Shown here piece by piece: positions 24,151-34,295 of a stretch of DNA of 64,000 nucleotides. The DNA is taken from positions 142,606,043 through 142,670,042 of the forward strand of contig OX578148.1 in the NCBI GenBank assembly GCA_951213105.1, read 5' to 3'. Each line of letters starts with the position of its first letter. Position 1 is the stretch's first letter. Below the pieces are notes generated by a model, which saw only the letters and a program-made list of their open reading frames with translations, was not told the DNA's origin and searched no databases. Source of the stretch: Amaurobius ferox. Its lineage: Eukaryota; Arthropoda; Arachnida; Araneae; Amaurobiidae. The position numbers and the translations under genes were made by a program.

Positions 24151-24772
24151 TGCAGACGCATGGATTGCGGATTTAGGATCAACTGTGGATTTTGCTCACA
24201 AGCTGTGGATGAGTGGGAGCATTCGCATTCAATTCAGAAGTTGACAGCAAAAATGGCGTTTCTTTAAGGGATATATTAATGTTATGGCGGAGTAACTGGA
24301 GTGGTGCTAAGTTTCTGTGGGTTCGAAGTTTCTGTGGGAATCCCGGGTTTTGCCTGCTTCGGAATTTCGACAACCGTCGTGGGTAAAAGCATGTAAAATA
24401 TTGCACGTTTATGGGGGTTATTTGTGCCTACTCTACCGCGGTGGGGGAACGAATACTGCAGGTGTTATCTAGCGTGTATGTGTTTTAAAATAAAAGCGAG
24501 TCGTCCGAGGCTACCTCCTCTGGATGCATTTAAAATAAAAGAAAAAGTGTATTCAAGATATATATTTATATCCGATGCAATAGAGAGAATTAATCAAATA
24601 TGAACCATAATGGGAATAAAATCACCTCCTTCACTCCTATGCAGAACTTTCAAGTTTTTAGTTTTTTATATTTCTTGGTCAGATACACCACTCGAGCCAT
24701 TTATGTACGCAATAACAAGTTTCTACACTTCTAGAAGGGGTCAGCATGTCTGGACACACACACTCTATTATA
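24151..24772. other. Unassigned sequence
   Basis: Flanking sequence between the minisatellite and a long-TIR element. A minus-strand 75-codon frame (24179-24406) has no family motif. Confidence 0.4.
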
Positions 24773-25630
24773 CGGGGTATCCCAAAAAGTTTGAAACTCG
24801 CTTTAATTCTTTACCTGTTGGAGATAAGTGGGCAATGTAAATTGGAAAAATGTTGAAAATGTTGATGTGGTGTAAGACTACGTTAATGCGAAATAGTCCT
24901 CCCATTCCTTTCTAAAAAGTTACATTTTTTAAATTTTTATACAACCCCCTTCGACACATTGTGTCCATCAGAAAATTTGTATTTTTAATGCAACAAGATC
25001 ATTAAAAAAAAACCCGCATATCTGTGTCTTTAAAATCAACTGAATTACGATAAAGGAAAAAATCTTACTTATTCCACTTTTCCGTACCATATGAAAGGCT
25101 GTATCGTTAGTGAAAGTAGGAATCATAAACAAATGGACGATGGGAATTGTTTAGATCAAAAATACGTTAATAGGTGTCAAAACTTTTTTATCACAAAAGC
25201 ATCTAAATAAAGCATTACACAGGCATAGATCATATAAAACAGTGGTACTCACTACGCGGTTGGGTATCCTATGTATTATCATCCAGTTTTATCTTTTTTG
25301 TGATATGCCACACATTTACATTTCTAATTGGATATAGGGTCCCCATTTACAATGTTCAATTTTCAATTAAATATAACTCGCTCAATTTTAAAGATAGAGA
25401 TATGTGGATTTCTTTAGTGATCTTGTTGCATTAAAAATAGAAATTTTCTGATTGACCCCATTTGTCTAAGGGGGTCGTATAAAAATTTATAAAGTGTAAC
25501 TTTTTGAAAATGAATGGGAGGACTATTTCATGAACGGAGTGTTATTTCAACATTTTTACAATTTACATTGCCGACTTATCTCCAACAGGTAGAGAATTAA
25601 AGCGTGTTTCAATCTTCTTGAAACACCCTG
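24773..25630. mobile_element. Non-autonomous long-TIR DNA element, TA target
   Basis: Both ends match in inverted orientation over about 250 bp. Left: cggggtatcccaaaaagttt, then a 'cctgttggagataagt' block and a 'cctcccatt' block. Right, in reverse: cagggtgtttcaagaagatt with the same ordered blocks. TA dinucleotides lie outside both ends (24771-24772 and 25631-25632). Nothing in the central 350 bp codes for a transposase. The terminal 'CAGGGTGTCCC'-like motif and TA target fit the mariner/IS630 group, and the element at 26719 shares it. One 76-codon frame crossing the left end is spurious. Confidence 0.8.
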
Positions 25631-25647
25631 TATATACATATACAAGA

Positions 25648-26279
25648 AAAATCAATCATGCATAAAACATTGATTATGAAACACTTTACAACTTCAACGC
25701 AATGCCATTTAAACAGCTCTAAAATGCGATACATTCCTCAGTAATATTTTTAAAATTATCACAATACTACATTCATTTATTATATTTGAAAACTTAAAAC
25801 TTCATCGAAAAAAATGAACTTCATTCAAATGACGGCATTGGAATATAAATTGCCAGGTTCAAATATCTCTAAAATGCGACACATTCCTCGGTAATATTTT
25901 AAAAATTATCATAATAATACAATAATTTATTATATTTGAAAACTTCATCGAAAACAAATGAAATGTATTCAAATGACGTCTCGAAATATATAATACACCT
26001 GGCTCTCTCTATAAAAGCAGCATTTCATTCATAAACTTTTTTCCATTCATTTCATTCATCACGATGCTATAATAATTTATTTTATTTAAAAAATTAAGAG
26101 CATAGAGGTACAAGTAATTAAACTCTATACTTCATCGAAAAATCGTCTGCTTCTCTGTGTAAAATCAATGAATATTTCATTCATATCATGATGTGGTGTA
26201 AGGTGCAGACTCCATGAGCTAAATAATTTTGCGTTAAAAAAATGCAGCAATTCTTATACAACTCATTCTACATCTTTTC
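25648..26279 (+). repeat. Dispersed family DR-A, 5' module (copy 5)
   Basis: Collinear over about 630 bp with 56812-57435 and partly with 59225-59525. Landmarks: 'aagaaaaatcaatcatgcat', 'acattcctc.gtaatattt', two 'ttcatcgaaaa...ttcaaatgacg' blocks, 'ctggctctctctataaaagc', 'caactcattctacat'. At 26280 it stops matching and a transposase fragment begins, so this copy is truncated or recombined. Confidence 0.85.
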
Positions 26280-26504
26280 GATCTGTCGTGCCTTGACTTC
26301 TTCTTGTGGGGATATCTCAAGAGTCTCGTCTATGTCCCCCCCCCCCTCTTTGAATTTGAAGAGGAACTCGTCGCCAGAATTTCGGCCGCTGTTGCCGAAG
26401 TGCGCGACATGACTGGTCTGTTCGAGAGAATTCGCCAATCCCTCCTATGCCACTGTGAGACGTTCATTTCGATTGGCGATCACTCTTTCGAGCCATTACT
26501 GTAA
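26280..26504 (+). pseudogene. Mariner/IS630-type transposase, C-terminal fragment
   Basis: An open frame in phase with 26280 reads 'DLSCLDFFLWGYLKSLVYVP', matching the final catalytic block of arthropod mariner-type transposases ('PLDFFLWGYLKDRVYVPPLP'). It is followed by 'FEEELVARISAAVAEV' and 'LFERIRQSLLCHCETFI', equivalent to the family's 'LKERI..AIAEVTPDML' and 'YRLDVCRVTxGAHIE'. It ends with a natural TAA after 'FEPLL'. The third catalytic acid is the aspartate of 'LDFFLW'. A poly-C run at about 26337-26346 lies within it but keeps frame. The rest of the gene is missing upstream, where DR-A sequence abuts. It may come from the same element group as the two flanking long-TIR elements. Confidence 0.78.
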
Positions 26505-27053
26505 TTATTGTTTATTTAACGTCATTTTATAACATCTAAGTCATTCTTTTGTTTTCGCCTCACCTCATCGGTTTCACCATAAAGCGCCCAGTGGCGCCTT
26601 TATGGTTTATTTCCGACCCGGTAAACTATGACGAAAGATGTTTGGTTTGGTTATACTACCACCTTGTAAAGTCTAGCCCATCTTTTTTAATCACCTTGTA
26701 TATATATGTATATATATACAGGGTGTCCCAAAAACTTTGACCTCGGCTTTTATTCTTTAAATATTGAGCTTAGATATATATAATAAATGACAAAATTGCG
26801 TAAATAAAGGTACAGAATTTTTTGAAATCGATTAAAATTTTCATGGGAATTAAATTTTAAAAAATACAAAATTTAAAATTTTATACGGCCCCCTTACAAA
26901 AACATTTCTGTGAGTAAAATGTGCCCCTTACACTAATAAGTTGATGTACAAAATTTCAGCATTTTATCATAAGTCCCAGAAATAAGAAAATACAAAAATG
27001 CTGACTTAAACCACTTTTCGATGCATCGACATGGGTTCTCATAGGGGAAAAAT

Positions 27054-27547
27054 TGTTAGAAATAAATGATCTCTCCTCGCTACGGAAGACCGACAAATCC
27101 AAAAACACTGACTCTCGCCTTTCCGCAAGAAAAGGAATGTGTTTACATCGTGTGATCTGCGCGCGCATCATAAGACACTACCGGTACATTTGTACGAACT
27201 AAAGTTCTGTTCTGTGTTGTTGATGTTTTGTACTGTTACGGAGCAAAATGCTCGTTTCTTCTTCTATGTAATTTTAAATGCAGAATCTAATTAAATAATC
27301 TTTTCTTTCAATCAAGCGCAATTATTCCTGACATCAAGATGGTAACCAAACACAATAAAATGATATTTCTTTTAAGACTTTAGGGGAAAAGAAGTCAAAT
27401 TGCCCTACGCCCTTCGCTCAGAAAGGTAAGCATTTTACCTTATTATAATTATGCTGTTTATAAAGAAACATGATATAATAACATATTTTCTCATTGGTGA
27501 GGCAGAGTGCCATTACCTCTGCACAACCGAGCTCCTATTTTTTATCA
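27054..27547 (+). repeat. 5' LTR of copia element
   Basis: Begins tgttag and ends ttatca, the usual TG...CA termini. It carries 'cacaataaaatg' near 27353, a possible polyadenylation signal. Identical to the 3' LTR except at one position. Confidence 0.97.
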
Positions 27548-27561
27548 GATTATGAGACTGA
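27548..27561 (+). other. Primer binding site, internal elongator tRNA-Met
   Basis: The 14 bases right after the LTR, gattatgagactga, are the reverse complement of the anticodon stem-loop of elongator tRNA-Met as I know it (tcagtctcataatc, anticodon cat). Drosophila copia is primed by an internal fragment of initiator tRNA-Met. Here the same strategy appears to use the elongator tRNA-Met instead. The tRNA sequence is from general knowledge and was not checked against this genome. Confidence 0.75.
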
Positions 27562-27844
27562 AGTCTAAGCCTGTCTCGCTAGAGAAATTTGTATTAATAA
27601 AATAAAATAGCAGCATTTTCATGAACAATACAATTATTATTTGAAGAGGGGCATAAGCATAAGTAACCCAAAAGAAAATAGATATGCAAATATATCACTT
27701 TTGTTTTTTCATTCCCCATTGACCTTTGTAAACACTTCTAAACCGAAAGTGATTTTTTACGGAATAAGATAAAAAGAAATACCGTACTGCAAATAAACAA
27801 AAAAGAAAACGTTTCTCAAGGAAACTAAAATAAAATAAAATATA

Positions 27845-29337
27845 ATGGCATCTATAAAGGAAAATCAGTTGATTAAAAATTAAACCAGATAACTACTCCA
27901 ATTGGAAATTCAAAATGGAAATGATGTTAATGAATAAAGAATTATCAGAAACGATAACCGAAGTGGCTCCTGACCCAATTACCGACGAATGGCAGAAAAA
28001 AGATAGAAAAGCCAGAGCGCTCATAAATTTATGTATAGAGGATTCCCAAATCGTTCACGTCAAAAATTTCACCACGGCGCGCGATACATGGAATGCGCTT
28101 CGCGCAATACACGAAAGAACAAATTTATCCAGCAAGCTATACCTTTTACGAAAGTTGTACAGTATAAAGTTAGATGAAAGAGGAAACATGCAGCAACATA
28201 TAACCAAAATTCTGGAGACAGTGGATAAACTTAAAGCAATCGGGGAGGAGATTAATAATTCGCATGTATCAGCACTATTTCTGTGTTCGCTACCCCCCAG
28301 TTACGAAACATTGATAACGGCTTTGGAAGCGCGACCGGAGGATGAACTAACGCCGGAATTCATTAGCAGCAAACTGATTGATGAATATAATAGACGTAGG
28401 GATCACCAAGAAATGCCGCAAAACATGGCAAAGGCTTTTCACGCGAATAAAAAATTCTCTAACACCTACGGCTACAAAATGGATAACAAATACTGCTCAC
28501 ATTGCAAAATGAAGAACCACAACAAATCTGAATGTTGGCGTCTAAAGAATAAGACCAACGAGCCCGGCAGATATAAAGATTATAAAAATAAATTCAGGCA
28601 CAACTCATCACAGTTTGTGTATGAGGGAAACGACAGACCTGCCGCTAAATCACGAACACAAGAAAGATATTCAGACACTGTAGATAAAGTAGGATCGAAA
28701 TTTAGAGACTTAGCGCTCATAACGAATCAAACTGAAGAAGACAGCTGGATCGTTGATAGTGGTTCCTCATCCCACATAACAAATAATGAGAATTTATTCA
28801 CTAAAATAAATAATGCAAACAAATCTGAAGTTATTGTTGCTAACGGTAAAGCCTTAACCGCCTATGGGTCAGGCGAAGTAAAAATAAAAAGTCGAGCCTC
28901 GGATGGAGAGATAAGACAAGTAACACTACAGGAAGTACTATTTGTGCCAGAACTGAAAGCTAATTTATTTTCCGTACGAAAAGCAACACAACGTGGATGC
29001 AAAGTAACTTTTACTAAAGACAACTGTCAGTTAACTTACAATGATGAAGTATTCTTAGAAGGAAAAATAAAAAATAACCTATATGAGCTAGACCTGCTCA
29101 CACCACAAAACAAAAATGTTACATATATGGTAAATAACTGTAACAACCCCAATTGTGTTACATTATGGCACAGAAGAATGGGCCACAAAAACTTCGGCTC
29201 TATAAAGGAAATTAAATCGAAACAGTTAGCCGAAGGCATAAACATCAACGAATGTAAACATGAACTAAATTGCGAAACTTGTATAAAATCAAAACTCACC
29301 TACATGCCATACCCCAAATCTACTCAAAACAGGGGGG
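27845..29337 (+). pseudogene. copia gag-protease and pre-integrase region
   Basis: The probable original start is the ATG at 27845, but that frame hits a TAA at 27881 because of one extra base in the A run 27875-27879. The frame then runs open from before 27915. It holds the copia-type gag domain. A CCHC zinc knuckle, 'CSHCKMKNHNKSEC' (C-x2-C-x4-H-x4-C), lies about 193 residues past 27915. The aspartic protease core 'WIVDSGSSSHIT' is at about residue 278. The pre-integrase zinc region has 'LWHRRMGHKNF' and 'CETCIKSK' near residues 417 and 453. A second single-base excess in the G run ending at 29337 throws the integrase into the next frame. Key residues of knuckle and protease are intact. Both lesions are one-base homopolymer changes. 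Confidence 0.92.
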
Positions 29338-30420
29338 ACTCATATTCTACAACTTGTGCACAGCGACGTATGCGGACCAATGCAAACTCCCACCATAGGA
29401 GGAAAATCATACGTGCTAACATTTATTGATGATTTCTCCAGGTACACAATGATCTATCTCTTATCAAAAAGGAGTGAAGTTTTGTGTAAACTGAAGGAAT
29501 ACATCGCTTTTACGACAAACAAATTCGGAAAAAAACCAGAATTACTGAGAAGCGATAATGGCGTCGAATACGTCAGTAAAGAATACGAGGAATATCTAAG
29601 TGACAACGGCATACATCACCAGTTGACCGTGCCACACTGTCCATCCCAAAATGGCGTAGCGGAAAGAAAAAACAGGTCACTAATCGAGATGACACGAGCT
29701 ATGTTGTCAGAAGCAAATTTAGGCAAAAAATTCTGGGGAGAGGCTATAAACACTGCCAATTACCTACAAAATAGACTTCCCACAAAGGCCAATTCAAAAA
29801 CACCGTACGAAATGTGGACTGGTATGAAACCAAATCTTCGTCATTTAAGGGTCTTTGGCTGTAAGGCCTATTCCTACATCCATAAAAGCAAACGAGGAAA
29901 ATTAGATGAAAAAGCCCAAGAAGGAATTTTTGTCGGATACGACGACAGATCAAAGGCTTACAGAATATATACAGAAGGAAAAAACATAACACTTGCTAGA
30001 ACAGTTAAATTCCTCGAAAAATCAATGCAAATTTCAGAATTAAGCTCAAAGGAATTATTCGAAGGAACAGATAGTGAAGTCGAAATAACTAATGCTCAAA
30101 TAGAAGAAAACCCTGAAGAGGGTGAGATTGAGTTTGAGGCACCGTCAGATGATGAACAAATAAATTCTGATAACATAACCGCCAATCCACCTCGCAGATC
30201 CGAGAGATCAAACAAGGGAGTACCTCCCGATCGACTCATCTACTTAGCGCAACAAGCTAACACCGTCGAACCCAGAGACTATAATGAGGTACTAAAAATT
30301 AAGAGCCCACAAGAGAAACAAAATTGGCTAGACGCCATGGAAGAAGAAATGCAATCTTTGCAAGAAAATAACACATTCACATTGATGGAACCCCCGCATG
30401 GAAGAAAAATAGTTGGTTAA
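29338..30420 (+). pseudogene. copia integrase core and C-terminal region
   Basis: Continues the polyprotein in the shifted frame. The catalytic core shows 'HSDVCGPM' (first aspartate), 'LLRSDNGVEY' (second) and 'QNGVAERKNRSL' (glutamate). There are 35 residues between the second aspartate and the glutamate, giving the DD35E triad, complete here. 'FWGEAINTANYLQNRLPTK' and 'HLRVFGCKAYSYIHKSKRGKL' are standard copia integrase blocks. A Glu/Asp-rich linker follows, then the first RT block ('NWLDAMEEEMQSLQENNTF'). A TAA at 30418-30420 ends it, in frame with the rest of the RT. It is a point nonsense change rather than a frameshift. Confidence 0.93.
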
Positions 30421-31809
30421 AAATGGATTTATAAAATTAAAAACGACTCTCAGGGAAAAATAGTTAAATACAAAGCTAGACTGGTAGCAAAAGGATTTTC
30501 ACAAAAATACGGTGAAGATTATTACGAAACTTTCGCACCAGTGGTCTCACACAGCACAATTAGAGCATTCCTGGCAGGAGCAGCATTTAGAAAACATAAC
30601 GTACAACACATTGATATCAAAACTGCTTTCCTTCACGGGGATCTAGACGAAACAGTTTACATACAACAGCCAGATGGCTACATCTCCCCTGGTAACGAAA
30701 ACAAAGAATGGAAATTAAATAAAGCTATATATGGGTTGAAACAGACCGCAAGAGCCTGGCATCTAAAAATAGGTGACTCTCTAAAACAATTAAAATTCGT
30801 ACAGAGTACTGCTGATCCATGTTTATTCAAAAAGGGAAAAGGAAGAGAAACTGTCTATGTAATCGTATATGTGGATGATATTCTAATATCAGGATCAGAA
30901 GAACAAATTGAAAAAACAACGAAAGAATTGGGCAGGCAATATGAATTAAAAAATTTGGGTGAAGTTAATTATTACCTTGGAATTAACATAAGAAAAAACC
31001 ATAATGGAGATTATCTATTAAATCAAAAAAATAAGATTGAAGAAATTGTAAATACATTTAATTTGCAAGATTCAAAGCCCTATAGTACACCAATGGAAAC
31101 TGGATATTTGAGAAATGAAACAGAAGAAAACCTGCTTCCTAATAACACCAAATATCGCCAAGCTATTGGAGCTCTTCTATATATTGCCACGGTCACAAGA
31201 CCAGACATCACAGCGGCTACAAACATCTTAAGTCGGAGAAATGAGAAACCACGTCAAATGGATTGGAACGCAGTAAAGCGTCTAATAAGTTATCTAAATC
31301 ATACAAAGGATCTAAATTTGGTAATAAAATCAACAACAAAACCAATTCTCACAACATACGCTGATGCCGACTGGGCAAGCGATAAAACGGATCGGAAATC
31401 CATGAGTGGTAATCTTTTCTTAATTGATGATTCTCCTATACACTGGTTAAGCAAAAAACAATCATGCGTTGCGCTTTCCTCAGCAGAGGCGGAATATATA
31501 TCCGCTGCTAACGCAGTTCAAGAAGTACTGTGGTTAATCAGCCTACTCAAAGATCTCGATATGCTTCAACAGCTCCCGATTACTATTTTCGAAGATAACC
31601 AATCATGTATAAAAATGATTGAATCACCGAAGTACATGTCAAGAACCAAACATATTGACATCAGATTCCACGCCATAAGAGATTTTCAGGAATCGGGTGT
31701 AATCCAGTTGAGTTATCTTCCAACTAAGCTAATGACAGCGGACATGATGACAAAACCGCTGCCAAAGCCTGAATTTTTGAAGCACAGATCCAAATTGCTA
31801 CAGCCGTGA
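30421..31809 (+). pseudogene. copia reverse transcriptase and RNase H
   Basis: Open from the TAA at 30420 to the natural TGA at 31807-31809, in the same frame as the integrase. RT blocks in order: 'KWIYKIK', 'YKARLVAKGFSQ', 'VQHIDIKTAFLHGDL' (catalytic aspartate), 'AIYGLKQTARAWH', 'VIVYVDDILISG' (YVDD box with the two catalytic aspartates), and 'NYYLGINI'. The RNase H part has 'TYADADWASDK', 'SSAEAEYISAANA', 'FEDNQSC' and 'RTKHIDIRFH', keeping all acidic catalytic residues. It ends 27 bases before the 3' LTR, after the usual 'KLMTADMMTKPLP' tail. The only lesion is the nonsense codon separating it from the integrase. Confidence 0.95.
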
Positions 31810-31820
31810 TATGCAGCTCC

Positions 31821-31836
31821 AGAGATCAAGGGGGAC
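31821..31836 (+). other. Polypurine tract
   Basis: Purine-rich agagatcaaggggga plus C, immediately before the TG of the 3' LTR; the expected plus-strand priming site. Confidence 0.8.
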
Positions 31837-32330
31837 TGTTAGAAATAAATGATCTCTCCTCGCTACGGAAGACCGACAAATCCAAAAACACTGACTCTCG
31901 CCTTTCCGCAAGAAAAGGAATGTGTTTACATCGTGTGATCTGCGCGCGCATCATAAGACACTACCGGTGCATTTGTACGAACTAAAGTTCTGTTCTGTGT
32001 TGTTGATGTTTTGTACTGTTACGGAGCAAAATGCTCGTTTCTTCTTCTATGTAATTTTAAATGCAGAATCTAATTAAATAATCTTTTCTTTCAATCAAGC
32101 GCAATTATTCCTGACATCAAGATGGTAACCAAACACAATAAAATGATATTTCTTTTAAGACTTTAGGGGAAAAGAAGTCAAATTGCCCTACGCCCTTCGC
32201 TCAGAAAGGTAAGCATTTTACCTTATTATAATTATGCTGTTTATAAAGAAACATGATATAATAACATATTTTCTCATTGGTGAGGCAGAGTGCCATTACC
32301 TCTGCACAACCGAGCTCCTATTTTTTATCA
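31837..32330 (+). repeat. 3' LTR of copia element
   Basis: 494 bp, tgttag to ttatca, with one visible difference from the 5' LTR. Followed by the target duplication aaaat. Confidence 0.97.
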
Positions 32331-32892
32331 AAAATCATGTCGGCAGATCGCGTTTCAGGGGTCATACACAGATTACGAAAGAAAACAACAACAATTATAT
32401 AAATAAATAATAATTTTACTATTTATTGGTACAAAAGTATCTACACTGTGTAGAAATAATAACTTTACACCAAGATTACAAAGCTTGTTCAAAATGTTTT
32501 CCATCCATGCCAAAGATTCATTAAAGATAAGAGGCAGATATTGATCGCCTAGGATGCATTTCTGCGTTGCGTCATTTGCACTCTTGGTGTAAACATTTAC
32601 ATTTTAATGTGTGATTAACCCCTCACCCACTTTGTTTGAACACATTGAGCTTATTTTATGATAAAATGCTGAAATGTTGTACATCAGCTTATTAGTGTAT
32701 AGGGCACATTTTATTTACTGGAAATGTTATTGTACTGGGGCCGTATAAGAATTTAAATTTTGTATTTCTTCAAATTTAATCCCCTGAAAATTTTTATCGC
32801 TTTCATAAAATTCTGTATCTTTTCTTACGCAACTTTCTAATTTATTATATATGTCTAAGATCCATATTTAAGGAATAAAAGGCGAGGTCAAT

Positions 32893-32895
<3 letters not shown>

Positions 32896-32946
<51 letters not shown>
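32896..32946. repeat. (TA)n microsatellite at the eroded element end
   Basis: An uninterrupted TA run taking the place of the outermost bases of the right inverted repeat of the 26719 element. Confidence 0.93.
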
Positions 32947-32949
<3 letters not shown>

Positions 32950-33789
32950 ATTTATTTTTGAAAATTATTGGAACATAATGCTATAAAATAGTGTATTATC
33001 TGTGGTATATGTACAAATTTATCCCGTGAGTTCGAAAATGGGTAGAAATGCGAGGAATTATGTTTTCAAATCATTATATTTTTCGACATCAAAGGCCCTT
33101 TGAAGATCATTTAAAGACATCTCATTTGCCTTTAAGGATGCTCAAATCCTCTTAACCCATCCCAATACTTACATACACTGTGTGCTGTAGTAAATTAAGA
33201 AGCACCGCATTTTGTTTAGGGATTATCGCATCTCTCCGCAGCCTCACTTCGATACTCAAATTTTCAAGTTAGCGTTTTGCTGCGTTCAACCCACCTCATG
33301 TCCGCCTGAAGGTTTCATTATTTTAGCTTCTCACAAAATTCTTTCCATCTTCTAAAATCTTTTAATTGCAAAGATGGGGATGCAATAAGTTTTAAAGTCC
33401 ATTTTAAGAATCTAAAACGAGATTTGAAATGGCGTCTTGACCCAAAACAGCTGAGTCTGTTTTGACTGATTCTGTGTAAATTAATTATTCATTCAATAAG
33501 TTTCTATTCTAAATAGAATTTAGGGTATTTTCGAGACCTTGTGGTGGTTCGACTGGCTGCTTGCCGTTACGGATTGAAACCGAATTTAAATCCACACACT
33601 CCAAATCCGGCCAAAGGGTAATGGATCCGTGTATCAGCGATACTGTATCTTAATTCCTCTTTATAATCTATATTTCCTCCCAAAAAACATCCGAGATGGA
33701 AAGAATGAGGGCGACATTTTTCAGTTATGCTTACGTTCTCGCCGATAAAATGCACATTTCATAGACGAAATAAATAAACGGAAGGATAT
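32947..33789. other. Unassigned sequence
   Basis: No recognisable gene. A 62-codon minus frame at 33567-33755 has no motif. Confidence 0.4.
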
Positions 33790-34030
33790 ATACACTAGGA
33801 AGACTTACAAGTGACTTACCTGACAATATTTAAGAAATTCGTTGTACAGCTTTAGAGCTAAAGTGAATACATACATTGCACACACATACAGACATCACTT
33901 TAGCATGATGTGTGTATGTGTGTATGTCAGTGCCGAAACGTGTCAATCCGTCGAAAACTCTATTTCCAATTTTCGACCCTCTCCCAACACATTCTCGTGT
34001 ATTGTAGGGAAAGTGAAAAACGAATACTGT
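33790..34030 (+). repeat. Dispersed repeat family C, copy 1
   Basis: Collinear with 58135-58410: 'acaagtgacttacct', 'gaaattcg', 'agtgaatacatacattg', a run of 'acagaca' type, then 'cgtcgaaaact...ttttcgacc', 'ttgtagggaaagt'. The last block is also the end of repeat B. About 56670-56770 is a further 5' copy. No coding content. Confidence 0.75.
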
Positions 34031-34295
34031 TCACGGTACAGATGGACAATCTTTATATCGTTCGTTTTGCAACAGCGAGCCTATTTTGAACTTTATACAG
34101 TTTAAGACATTGATTCCTCCGTTTAAAGATCGCAGCAGTTTTTCAGGCGAAGAACATCACCCGCTGCAAACGCCGATTTTTGTCAGACGCAGGATTCCAC
34201 TTCACCGAGTGTACCGAGTTTCACCTAGAGGTCAAACTCTGTCAAGAGGAAATCGTACATTACAGGCTAAGCCTTTGTGGAAATGGATCTAACTA

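Larger units (their letters stand above)
27054..32330 (+). mobile_element. Ty1/copia LTR retrotransposon, full length, recent
   Basis: A 5277-bp element with two 494-bp LTRs differing at one visible position (27185 a, 31968 g) and a perfect 5-bp target duplication aaaat (27049-27053 and 32331-32335). The internal order is gag, zinc knuckle, protease, integrase, RT and RNase H. Integrase before RT is diagnostic of copia. A single polyprotein would be expected. Here it is cut by an extra base in an A run (near 27875), an extra base in a G run (near 29332-29337) and a TAA at 30418. Near-identical LTRs mean a very recent insertion, so the breaks are either fresh mutations or, for the two homopolymer ones, assembly errors. 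As written it is not autonomous. Confidence 0.97.
26719..32895. mobile_element. Long-TIR DNA element split by the copia insertion
   Basis: The left arm (26719-27053) starts cagggtgtcccaaaaacttt after TA. The right arm (32336 to about 32895) matches it in reverse for about 250 bp: 'ttgacctcg.cttttattc', 'tatatataataaat', 'cagaatttt', 'tatacggcccc', 'acactaataag.tgatgtac', 'tttcagcattttatcat'. Without the copia element the parent is about 900 bp and has no coding capacity. The outermost bases of the right end are lost into a (TA)n tract. It shares its terminal motif with the element at 24773. Confidence 0.8.

Noticed and set aside
29320..29345. Programmed +1 frameshift between protease and integrase of the copia element
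   Set aside because: The shift lies within the pre-integrase to integrase region, where copia elements are normally continuous, and coincides with a six-G run; a one-base insertion or sequencing error is simpler.
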